Assembly: GCA_038400315.1 (NCBI GenBank)
Contig: CP151667.1
Coordinates: 4,165,174 to 4,229,173 of the forward strand
Length of the DNA stretch: 64,000 nt
From: Isosphaeraceae bacterium EP7
GTDB taxonomy: Bacteria; Planctomycetota; Planctomycetia; Isosphaerales; Isosphaeraceae
Direction of reading: 5' to 3'
Part shown: piece after piece, positions 17,336 to 25,309 of the stretch
Layout of the letters: every line of letters begins with the position of its first letter
How positions within the stretch are numbered: position 1 is the stretch's first letter
Notes under the pieces: model-generated
The model's database searches: none
What the model saw: only the letters and a program-made list of their open reading frames with translations
What the model was told of the DNA's origin: nothing
Made by a program: the position numbers and the translations under genes

Positions 17336-20300
17336 TCAGTCTTTCGCGGGAGCGGCGCTCGTCGCGGAGACCTTCGTTGGGGCCTTGAGGTAGATCCTGG
17401 CGTCGGCCCAGATCAGGCGATCGCCGGTGTCCTCCCCCTGTCCGTAGTCGACCAGGAGCGTCAGTTGCTGGGCCCCCTCGACCGGGAGGCTGAGTTTGAC
17501 CGGCTCACCGTCGGCCCTCAGGTCGGTGTTGGCGAAGAGTTCCTTGCCGTCGGCGAAGACCCGGCAATCGACGCGTCCCTTGCGGCTGGCCGCATCGTCG
17601 AAGCCGACCAGGGCTTCGAAGGTCGAGTATCGACCGTCGAGGTCGTAGGTCAGTCGGCTGCGTGAGTGGACGGCCAGGCCACGTTCATAGCGTTGCCCGC
17701 CCATCTTCAGGGGTTCGCCGTTTAGCGCCAGGTCGCGCCGATACGGCACCTTGCGGCCGAAGAAGGGTGTCTCCTCGATCTTGCTCGGGACGAGGTCCGA
17801 CAGGAAGGTTTGCTTGCCGCCTCGGAACCGGACCTCCTGAACCTCGGGCGCGGGGAGCTTCAATTCCTGGCCCCAGGGGGTCTCGACCTTCCATGTGGCG
17901 GCCTCGATTCCCTTCCAGGTCCCCGAGATCGACTGCCCGCCGGGGAGGGAGAAGGTCGGTCGCAGGTCGTTGGCCTTGCGAGCGTTGGGCCTCGAGGCCA
18001 TCACCAGGCCTTCGACGAGCTTCAGGGGGAGAGTCCTGAGTTTCCCTTGATAGCGGAAGCTCAGCTTCTCGGCCTCGGAACCGGCGACGACTCCCGAGAT
18101 GGCGACGACGTCACCCGCCTTCGACCGGGCCAGCAGGAGGTCTTCGGTGCCGGGAGTCTTGAGCCGCCGCGCGAACGATTCGGGCGTTTCCTTTCGCCCT
18201 TCCTGGGCGAGATGGACTCCTGCAATCCGGCCGAGCGGCACGTCAAGTTTGTCCTGCCAAGGCGTGGTCAGCGTCAGTGTCTCCTCGCCGATGGCCCCCA
18301 GCTTGCCGAAGATCTTCTCATCCCCGATCAGGTAGACCCAGGCGTCGGGGGCGGGATCGGCGGGCCCTTTGGGGTCGACGGCGAGCTTCGGGTCGGTGTG
18401 CTTGCTGGCTTTGAAGGTCGCATTCGCGTTCTGACCGTCGGCATAGGTCACCGCGACGTTGAAGTCTTTCTCGAAGCAGTCGCCGGCGGGGGGCTCCAGG
18501 AACAAGTCGGCCCAGCCTTCGGTTCCCGAGCGGCGGACGACGAGGGGCCAGTCCGCAGACCCGGAGGTGTCGAGCCGCCAACTGCCTTGACCCTTGTCGG
18601 TCGGGCAACTGACGGTCACCTGCGTGATGGCCGCGTTCCTGAGGTTGCCCAGCGATAGTTGCAGATCCCGGATCCCGTTCTTCTTCGGTTCCACCTTGGC
18701 TTGAACCGTCGGTGCGGCGGCCGTGCCAGGAGGAGGTGCATTGACATCCAGGGCGGTGGGGGTCTTCTTCGTCTCGTCCTTCTTCGTCTCGTCCTTCTTC
18801 GTCTCGTCCTTCTTCGTCTCGTCCTTCTTCGTCTCGTCCTTCTTCGTCTCGTCCTTCTTCGTCTCGTCCTTCTTCGTCTCGTCCTTCTTCGTCTCGTCCT
18901 TCTTCGTCTCGTCCTTCTTCGTCTCGTCCTTCTTCGTCTCGTCCTTCTTCGTCTCGTCCTTCTTCGTCTCGTCCTTCTTCGTCTCGTCCTTCTTCGTCTC
19001 GTCCTTCTTCGTCTCGTCCTTCTTCGTCTCGTCCTTCTTCGTCTCGTCCTTCTTCGTCTCGTCCTTCGCGGGGGAAGGGTCCGTCTTTGCCCCAGGAGCG
19101 GGCATGGTGAAGTCGAAGTTGGGTTGACCCAGGAAGTGGCCGGTCAGGGCAGGGGTTCGCTCGAATCGGACGAGTTCGACCTCGTCGAGGGGGATTCGTG
19201 CTTTCTCCTTGGGCGGCTCCGGGGGCTTGGCCGGCGCCGAGCCCGGGGCGGTGCCGGCAGGGGAAGGCGTGGCATCCTTGGGGGGCGTAGGCGTGGTGCC
19301 CGGTTTGTCGGCCGGCGCTGCCGGGGCCGCGACGACCGGCGCAGCCGGAGCGGGGGCGGGGGCGACAACCACAGCTGCGGCCGGAGCGGGGGCCGCAACA
19401 ACGACACGATTGACCGCGACCGCGACCTCCGTGGTTGTCGTGGTCGCGCCCCCCGGCACGACCGTGCGAGGTTGGCCTGGATTGGCATTTCCTGGCTGCG
19501 GCGTGCCTGCAACCTGGCCGCCGATGAGTAGGGCTCCATCCTTGATGGAGGTGGGCTCGCCGTAAACGATCTCGCCGCGGATGGTGCGGACCGAGGTGCC
19601 CAGGCCGGTGATTCGGTCGGCGTGGATCGTCAGGTTGCGCAGAAGGACGTTGATGGGCTCGGCGCCGTTGCGGTTCGTGGCGAACAGCTTCAGGGCGGCG
19701 ATGTCGCCCGGCCCGAGGTTGACTTGCCCTAGGTAGCGCGGGCGGCCCCCGACGCCTTCGGAGACCTGGTAGCGGACGGTTCCCCCCTCGCGCTTCAGCT
19801 CGAAGTGGACTGTATCGCCGGCGGCGGGGAAGGTCATACGCGGCGGCTTGGGAGGCTTGGCGTTCGGCTGCGGGAAGCCCATTCCCCTCATGTTCATCAT
19901 CATCATCTGCTGCTGCATGCGCATCTGCTGCATCGGGTCGTTGGGGTTGGGCTTCTCCACGGATCGGTAGACGTCGGCGCCGCCAGGCTCGCGCAGGCGG
20001 ATCAGGGCAAGGTCGGGCTGATTGATGTCCTGCGTGGCGATGGCCAGGCCCACGGCCACGCCATCTTCCTGGGCGGGCTTGGGCATCGTCTTGATCGAGA
20101 GATCGGCGGAGATGGTGAAGTCTCCGCCGATCTTGAGCGCCTGCGGCGACTTCCAGCCGGTCTCCTGGTTGCCCGGCCCGAGGGTGATCCTCAGCCCGTC
20201 GTCCTCCCGCTTCAACGCCTTCTTCTCGCCGTAGCCCTCGACATCCAGGGTCGCCTGGTCGAGGGACTTGGCGTCGAGCGCGCGGGCGTAATTGGCGGAG

Positions 20301-20431
20301 CTGCCTGGGGTGGCCACGGCGACCGGGACCGGCTGGCCATTCGGGCCCATCTGGCCCCGGAAGACCATCTGGCCTTGGAAGACCACCATCGGGCCCTGGA
20401 AGCCGATCAGGAGCAGGATCAAGGCGTGCAT
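17336..20431 (-). CDS. Large exported NPCBM-domain protein with a 20-copy DETKK repeat
   Basis: A 1,031-aa protein. The N-terminus is short and hydrophobic (MHALILLLIGFQ), followed by a Gln/Gly/Met stretch, so export is likely but not certain. Residues 90-300 look like a concanavalin-type beta sandwich. A Pro/Ala/Val-rich linker spans about 330-430. Residues 457-556 are exactly 20 copies of DETKK. A beta-rich region follows. The C-terminal 140 residues have the NPCBM pattern: RRDLALNGEPLKMGGQRYERGLAVHSRSRLTYDLDGRYSTFEALVGFDD, with RVFADGKELF and LVDYGQGEDTGDRLIWADARI. NPCBM domains bind glycans and accompany exported glycosidases, but no catalytic domain is seen here. It belongs to the MoxR array. 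Confidence 0.85.
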   Translation of the reverse strand: MHALILLLIGFQGPMVVFQGQMVFRGQMGPNGQPVPVAVATPGSSANYARALDAKSLDQATLDVEGYGEKKALKREDDGLRITLGPGNQETGWKSPQALKIGGDFTISADLSIKTMPKPAQEDGVAVGLAIATQDINQPDLALIRLREPGGADVYRSVEKPNPNDPMQQMRMQQQMMMMNMRGMGFPQPNAKPPKPPRMTFPAAGDTVHFELKREGGTVRYQVSEGVGGRPRYLGQVNLGPGDIAALKLFATNRNGAEPINVLLRNLTIHADRITGLGTSVRTIRGEIVYGEPTSIKDGALLIGGQVAGTPQPGNANPGQPRTVVPGGATTTTTEVAVAVNRVVVAAPAPAAAVVVAPAPAPAAPVVAAPAAPADKPGTTPTPPKDATPSPAGTAPGSAPAKPPEPPKEKARIPLDEVELVRFERTPALTGHFLGQPNFDFTMPAPGAKTDPSPAKDETKKDETKKDETKKDETKKDETKKDETKKDETKKDETKKDETKKDETKKDETKKDETKKDETKKDETKKDETKKDETKKDETKKDETKKDETKKDETKKTPTALDVNAPPPGTAAAPTVQAKVEPKKNGIRDLQLSLGNLRNAAITQVTVSCPTDKGQGSWRLDTSGSADWPLVVRRSGTEGWADLFLEPPAGDCFEKDFNVAVTYADGQNANATFKASKHTDPKLAVDPKGPADPAPDAWVYLIGDEKIFGKLGAIGEETLTLTTPWQDKLDVPLGRIAGVHLAQEGRKETPESFARRLKTPGTEDLLLARSKAGDVVAISGVVAGSEAEKLSFRYQGKLRTLPLKLVEGLVMASRPNARKANDLRPTFSLPGGQSISGTWKGIEAATWKVETPWGQELKLPAPEVQEVRFRGGKQTFLSDLVPSKIEETPFFGRKVPYRRDLALNGEPLKMGGQRYERGLAVHSRSRLTYDLDGRYSTFEALVGFDDAASRKGRVDCRVFADGKELFANTDLRADGEPVKLSLPVEGAQQLTLLVDYGQGEDTGDRLIWADARIYLKAPTKVSATSAAPAKD
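18764..19063 (-). repeat. Perfect 15-bp tandem repeat, 20 copies
   Basis: The plus-strand unit is CTTCTTCGTCTCGTC, repeated 20 times without a single mismatch over 300 bp. It is read on the minus strand as GACGAGACGAAGAAG (Asp-Glu-Thr-Lys-Lys). It lies in frame inside the NPCBM-domain gene. A partial CTTCG copy follows at 19064. Confidence 0.98.
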
Positions 20432-20489
20432 CGGTCGTCCTCGGTGGCTGCGCTACGTCTGGTGATCAACCCGCCCACCGCTCGGTCGT

Positions 20490-21005
20490 TCAGGGCGTTT
20501 CCGTCCTGGTCGCGTCGGCCTTGGCGGGGGCGGCCGGAGATCCGGCGGCGGACTTCTCCTCGGCCAGGCGCCGGTAGTAGCGTTCCAGGACGACCTGGTA
20601 CTCGGGCGGGAACCCTTCGGTCATGGACTGGAGGATGCGGTCGCGCTCGCGGTCGGAGAGCTTGGCCCAGTCCTTGTTCCCCTTGCCCGGCTCGGCGAGG
20701 TCGCCGATGCCGCCGGTCCCCCCCCTGATGACCGAGTCGGCCAGTGGCGAGTTGGGGTTGTTCTTCTTGATGCCGTTCTTGCAGGCCTGGCACTCCTTCT
20801 CCAGGGCCGCGATGATGGCGTCCAGGTCGCTGACGATCGCCTTCTCATCCTTCTGGACCGGCTCACCGGTCTTGAGTTTTCCCAACTCGCCGGCGACTCC
20901 GGTCATCTTTGACGAGATGCCCGAGAGCGTCTGGGCGTGGGCGGTGCTGGCCATGCAGGCGGCCACCGCGGCCGACAGGAACAGGGGGCGAATCGATCGT
21001 TTCAT
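20490..21005 (-). CDS. Small exported protein of unknown function
   Basis: The 171-aa product opens with a clear signal peptide (MKRSIRPLFLSAAVAACMASTAHAQ, cleavage after AHA). The mature part is helical: residues 28-75 contain EKECQACKNGIKKNNPNS with a CxxC pair. A second half is predicted helical (DWAKLSDRERDRILQSMTEGFPPEYQVVLERYYRRLAEE) and precedes an Ala/Pro tail. The segment GFPPEYQVVLERYYRRLA is typical of a short conserved C-terminal motif in planctomycete proteins beside DUF4175-like genes. This is from memory of such clusters and unverified here. It sits between the coiled-coil protein and the NPCBM gene in the same orientation. Role unknown, probably periplasmic. Confidence 0.8.
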   Translation of the reverse strand: MKRSIRPLFLSAAVAACMASTAHAQTLSGISSKMTGVAGELGKLKTGEPVQKDEKAIVSDLDAIIAALEKECQACKNGIKKNNPNSPLADSVIRGGTGGIGDLAEPGKGNKDWAKLSDRERDRILQSMTEGFPPEYQVVLERYYRRLAEEKSAAGSPAAPAKADATRTETP

Positions 21006-21041
21006 CGGACCCTCGCGTGTAAGATGGTCGATGCGTTTGAG

Positions 21042-23048
21042 TCAGATTTCGCGCTTCTTCAGGAGCCGATCGGGGTTGAGCAGGGGGTTGTCCGATTCCG
21101 GCGGCGGCTCGAGTTGCTCGGAGATCTTCGACAGCGAGTCGCGGATCTCTTCCTGGGCCGAGTTGAGGGCCTCGATCTCCCGCCGGAGGGCGGGCGGGAT
21201 CGTCGCGGCGCCGGGGCGGGTGCCGTCGACCGCGACGGTGTCGTCGTTGAGCCGGGTCTGGAGCAGGCGGATCATCTTCAGCTCGGCGACGAGCCGGTTC
21301 AGCTCGCGCTCGCGGTCCCTCGGATTCGAGGGGAGTGGGGTGCCGGGGGGCGGCGGCTTCGTGGGCGAGAGCCGGCGCATGGCCTCGGCCAGGCTCAGCA
21401 GGTCTTCCTCGATACGAATTTCCAGGGCGATGGTCGCCGGGGAGGCGTCCCCCTCTTTGAGCAGGATGCTGGCCTTGACCATCTGGCGGGACAGGACTCC
21501 GAGCGCGGTCGGCAGCGCGATGCCGAACTCGATCTCCTCGGTCAGCACGCGGAGGGTGTTGGTGCGGCTGGCCAACTCGCCCTCCTTCTGAGAGAGGCCG
21601 GAGAGGAGGATCAGGGCCGTACGCGACTTCTGGGCGACGCGCGGGGCCTGTGCCTGGGTGGTCTCGCGGATCGAGACCTGGATCTCGTGCATCTCGGCCA
21701 GCTCGGCGATGATCCTGGTTTGCAGCTCTCCGCGGAGTTCGGTGAGCAGGCTCTCGGACGCCTTGGCCAGCTCATCCCGCCCTTTGGTCAGGTGCTTCAG
21801 GGCCTCGAGCTGGTCCTTCGACGCGGGCTCGGCCTCGGTCTTGGCGAGATCCCCCTCGGCGGACTGCATCGAGCCGCCTGCGCGGATCAGGTCCTTCTGG
21901 AGGGCGACACCGGTGTTGCCCAGGCGGGCCGAGGCCTTGCCCAGGGAGTCGGTCGCGGACCGGTTGCGGGCCTGGTCGATCTCTGACTTGCGGAACTCGT
22001 CGGCGGCGACCGCCTTGGTGGCCTCCTCGATCCGCCCGTTGAGCCGTTCCAGCTCCTTGCGGAATGATTCCTGCGCCTTCTCCTCATCGGCGACGGCCTC
22101 CTTGCCCTTCTCCGCGGCAGCCAGGTTGGTCAGGGCATCTTCGAGCGGCTCGTCGGCCTGCTTGAGGTGGGCTGGCTGCTGGGTGGCGAAGAGGGGATCG
22201 GCGGCGAGCTTCGCGGCCGACTTGCGGACCTCGGCCTCTCGACCGCGGAGGGCCTCACGCGCCGGCGGCTCGGCCCCGGCGGGGACGGCCTTTGTGTCCG
22301 CGATGACCTTCCCCTGGGCGAGGACGAGCGCCTCCAGGTCGGCCTTCCTGGCCTTCAGCTGCTCGAGTTCGGCTTGGGTCTCCAGGGCCGTCCGCGACCA
22401 GGCCATCTCGCGCTTCTCGTCCTTGATGATGCGGTCGAGCTGGGCAAGGCTCTCGCGGATCTGCCTGAGCCGGGCCAGCTTCATCTGGAAGTCGAGGTCC
22501 TCGGCCAGGAGCAGGTTGCGGAGGTGCTCCAGCTTGGCAAGCAGCTCCTTGGCCTCGGTCTCGGCCTTGGAGAGCTGGGCCTCTTTCAGGAGCTTCTGGG
22601 TGTCCCGCATCTGGTGCAGGATCAGCTCCTCGCGGGAGAACTTCAGGGCGAGGTTCAGGCGAGACGCGTTCTCGGGCTCCAGGGTGCGTAACGCCTCCGA
22701 GAGCCGGAACATGCGCTCCTCCAGTTCGGTCATCTGCGAGGCGACGTTCTCCTGGGTGAAGCCGATCGAGTCGGTGCCCTGCGCGGGTTCTTCGGCCTTG
22801 GCCTTCGGAACCTCGGTTGGCTTCGTTTCGCCCGGCTTCGGCGATTCTTCTTTGGGCGTCTCCGGCTTCGGCGTTTCTTCTTTCGCCTTCTCCGGCTTCT
22901 CCTCGTCGAAGACGTCGGCGGCTTTCGGGTCCTGGGCCAGGGCCCCTCGATGGGTGGGATTGGCGATGAGGAGGGCCGCGACGAGGCCGGCCGCGAGGCA
23001 GATCCGTCGTCGCTCGGTCGGCGGTGCGGGTCGGCTAGGGCTTGTCAT
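21042..23048 (-). CDS. Exported coiled-coil protein of unknown function
   Basis: This 668-aa protein has an N-terminal hydrophobic export signal (residues 15-38). A Lys/Glu/Pro-rich segment follows at 48-90. Nearly continuous heptad-patterned helix runs from about 105 to 640, rich in Leu, Glu, Arg and Ala. A few breaks, such as one at LAADPLFATQQPAHL near residue 270, suggest several antiparallel coiled-coil segments. No catalytic motif is seen. The gene overlaps the 3' end of the DUF4175-like gene by 14 bases, so the two are translationally coupled and their products probably act together. It could be a scaffold or tether in the periplasm. Confidence 0.82.
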   Translation of the reverse strand: MTSPSRPAPPTERRRICLAAGLVAALLIANPTHRGALAQDPKAADVFDEEKPEKAKEETPKPETPKEESPKPGETKPTEVPKAKAEEPAQGTDSIGFTQENVASQMTELEERMFRLSEALRTLEPENASRLNLALKFSREELILHQMRDTQKLLKEAQLSKAETEAKELLAKLEHLRNLLLAEDLDFQMKLARLRQIRESLAQLDRIIKDEKREMAWSRTALETQAELEQLKARKADLEALVLAQGKVIADTKAVPAGAEPPAREALRGREAEVRKSAAKLAADPLFATQQPAHLKQADEPLEDALTNLAAAEKGKEAVADEEKAQESFRKELERLNGRIEEATKAVAADEFRKSEIDQARNRSATDSLGKASARLGNTGVALQKDLIRAGGSMQSAEGDLAKTEAEPASKDQLEALKHLTKGRDELAKASESLLTELRGELQTRIIAELAEMHEIQVSIRETTQAQAPRVAQKSRTALILLSGLSQKEGELASRTNTLRVLTEEIEFGIALPTALGVLSRQMVKASILLKEGDASPATIALEIRIEEDLLSLAEAMRRLSPTKPPPPGTPLPSNPRDRERELNRLVAELKMIRLLQTRLNDDTVAVDGTRPGAATIPPALRREIEALNSAQEEIRDSLSKISEQLEPPPESDNPLLNPDRLLKKREI

Positions 23049-25266
23049 CGAAGACCTCCTGCGTTCGCGATTCTCGGGCCTTTTCGGTGGATTGGAGCAC
23101 GCCCTGCTGCATCCGAATAACCTCGGCCACCTGGTTCACGACGTCGATGAAGCTCTCCCACTGCGACATCTGATCCAGGATCGCCTTCATCTTGGTCACC
23201 ACCTCGTCGTGCAGGCGGCGGGCCGTTTCGCGGTCGGACTGCTTGCCGCCGGCCGGGCTGGAGAGGGGTTGGAGGGCCGCCCTCGTCGCGTTCATCGGGC
23301 CGGCGGAAAGGGCCTTCGTCGGGTCGATGACGGCCTCTTGCAGCAGCCTGTGGGACTTGGGCGTGCCGACCTGATTGAGCTTCATCTCCTGCAAGGTGTC
23401 GGTCAGCCGGCCGGCGATCTGGTCGACCAGGCGCGAGGCCGAGTGATGGGCACGCAGCACCTTCAGGACGTCCTCGGGGGGTGCCTCGGTAGCCAGCGTC
23501 GGGGTCTGCTTCTCCAGGCCCTCCAGCGCCGCGACGAACTTGGCCCGCTCGGCGCGCTGTCGGATCAGGATCTCGTAGAAGAGTTCTTCGACGGAGACGA
23601 CCATGAGCTGGAGCGTGCCCGACCGGCCGGTCTGAGCACCCCGGGCGCAGCGGTCGTCGGCCTCGGCCACGAACCTGAGGATGGTGCCGACCTTGGGGGG
23701 CTCGGCCTGGAGCAGCACGTCATGCTGGAACTGCTGGTCGAGCACCGCGCGGTCGGAGTCCTGGGGTAGGGGGAGGGGGATTGTCTTGCGGGCCGTCTTC
23801 GGCTCCTCAGAGTCGCCGCCGGGTGTCGTCCGGTCGGCCTGGATGCGGAGCGCCGCCAGGCCGAGGTCGTCGGTGGCCCCGATCGTGAGCGGGATGGTGG
23901 CGACCGGCGTGACCCGGGTTCCGACGCCGACGGCCCGCATCGTGATGCGAGGCTCGCGGTCGCGCTGGATGCTGATCGACAGGAAATTGGGCTGCGAGGT
24001 CAGGCCGTTGGACGCCGAGGTGAGGACCACCTCCAGCGTCGTGGCCTCGTGCAAGACCCACTTCGCCTTGAACGTCTTCGGGTCGATGCGTTCGACGACG
24101 GGCGGGCTGCCGGGGTGGACGTTGAGGCGGATTCCGGCCAGCGGCTCGCTGCCGACGAACGTGAATTCGACCTCGGTGTCGGGCAGGAAGAGCAGGTGCT
24201 GGCGAGGATCGGCGACGTTGCGGGCCCCTTCGTAGGTGGCGCCCGGCTCCCGGACGCTGAGCCTGAGATCGGCCAGGGTTGGCCGGTCAACCCGCTCGAC
24301 CCGGATCGGCCCGAGCCAGTCGTCGTTGGCGGTCAGCTCGAAGGTCGAGGGCGTGGGGGACGCGGGCAGCTCGTGGCGGAATTGCGCCGGGCCCGAGGCC
24401 ACCATCACGGCGTCGCGCCTGGCTCCTTCGGCGGTCCGCTCGCGGATCGAGACGGCCGCCGGGACGCCCGGCTTGCTCGGTTTCTTCGCCAGGACCAGCG
24501 GTTCCCCCCGGCCGCCGACGGCCCAGCGATCGCCCCTGCGATCGACGAGCGGCATGTCGCCGCGGACCTCGACCTGGAACCGCTCGCCGCGCGGGGCGAT
24601 CAACATCCCTCGGGAGTCGAGGCCCATCACGGTGAGGTAGGTCCGCTGCGGCCAGCGTTCCGACGACCCGAGCAGCCAGCGGGCGAAGCTCAGGCGGGCT
24701 GCCGCAGGTGCGACCAGGGCGAACGCGGCCGGGACGAGCAGGCCCAGCCCCAGCGCGACGAGGCACGCCTTCGTCCGCCTTCGGTTCCAGAGCGAGCCCC
24801 AGTCCGAGCCGGCCAGGGCTTCGCTCGCCCGCCGCACGGCCAGGCGGACCATCGCCGGCGACGCATGCGCCTCGGCGTCGGGACCGTCGACAAGGTCGGG
24901 GAGCTGGAGCACGTCGGCGATCTGCTGGCCGACGCCCGGGCGGTAGTGGTCGAGCGTCATCGCCAGCGCCAGGTCGTCGACCTTCGACGATCGCCAACGC
25001 TTCAAGGCTCGGATCGCCAGGAAGGTCAGCCCCGCGGCCAGGGCGATGGCCAGCAGCGCGAGCCGGGCGGAAACTCCCGGACGAAGCCACCAGTCCAGCA
25101 GCACCAGGGCGGCGGCGGCCAGTACCAGGACGGTCGTCACCTCGACGGCGGATTCCAGGGTCAGCTGGAGCTGCAAGCGGCGGCGTAGCCCGGCGAGCCG
25201 CGCACGCAGGGCGGCCTGCTCATCTCTGAGTGATTCCAGGCCTGGAAGTTCGGTCGCAATCGCCAC
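23035..25266 (-). CDS. DUF4175-like membrane protein
   Basis: A 743-aa protein. A short coiled N-terminus (ESLRDEQAALRARLAGLRRRLQ) leads to two hydrophobic helices (about 40-60 and 68-88). A cytoplasmic-looking helical stretch comes next, then a third hydrophobic segment near 168-190. The remainder, about 550 residues, is extracytoplasmic: first beta-rich, with repeated Ig-like segments, then helical and coiled toward the C-terminus. Three early membrane helices followed by a large exported part is the layout of DUF4175 proteins that accompany VWA/MoxR clusters. Start ATG 25266 is the first in the frame and the region just after it is already well organised. Function is unknown. Confidence 0.78.
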   Translation of the reverse strand: MAIATELPGLESLRDEQAALRARLAGLRRRLQLQLTLESAVEVTTVLVLAAAALVLLDWWLRPGVSARLALLAIALAAGLTFLAIRALKRWRSSKVDDLALAMTLDHYRPGVGQQIADVLQLPDLVDGPDAEAHASPAMVRLAVRRASEALAGSDWGSLWNRRRTKACLVALGLGLLVPAAFALVAPAAARLSFARWLLGSSERWPQRTYLTVMGLDSRGMLIAPRGERFQVEVRGDMPLVDRRGDRWAVGGRGEPLVLAKKPSKPGVPAAVSIRERTAEGARRDAVMVASGPAQFRHELPASPTPSTFELTANDDWLGPIRVERVDRPTLADLRLSVREPGATYEGARNVADPRQHLLFLPDTEVEFTFVGSEPLAGIRLNVHPGSPPVVERIDPKTFKAKWVLHEATTLEVVLTSASNGLTSQPNFLSISIQRDREPRITMRAVGVGTRVTPVATIPLTIGATDDLGLAALRIQADRTTPGGDSEEPKTARKTIPLPLPQDSDRAVLDQQFQHDVLLQAEPPKVGTILRFVAEADDRCARGAQTGRSGTLQLMVVSVEELFYEILIRQRAERAKFVAALEGLEKQTPTLATEAPPEDVLKVLRAHHSASRLVDQIAGRLTDTLQEMKLNQVGTPKSHRLLQEAVIDPTKALSAGPMNATRAALQPLSSPAGGKQSDRETARRLHDEVVTKMKAILDQMSQWESFIDVVNQVAEVIRMQQGVLQSTEKARESRTQEVFDDKP

Positions 25267-25309
25267 GATTCGGCCCCCGGACTTTCGGACTGCTCGACGC
25301 CGTTGCTGG

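Noticed and set aside
18764-19063. Possible CRISPR array
   Set aside because: The repeats are contiguous 15-mers without spacers and lie in frame inside a coding gene.
18659-19531. Plus-strand frames reading the tandem repeat as Leu/Val/Arg or Phe/Val/Ser repeats
   Set aside because: They are antisense readings of the DETKK repeat in the NPCBM gene. The exact repeat keeps every frame open, so openness is no evidence.
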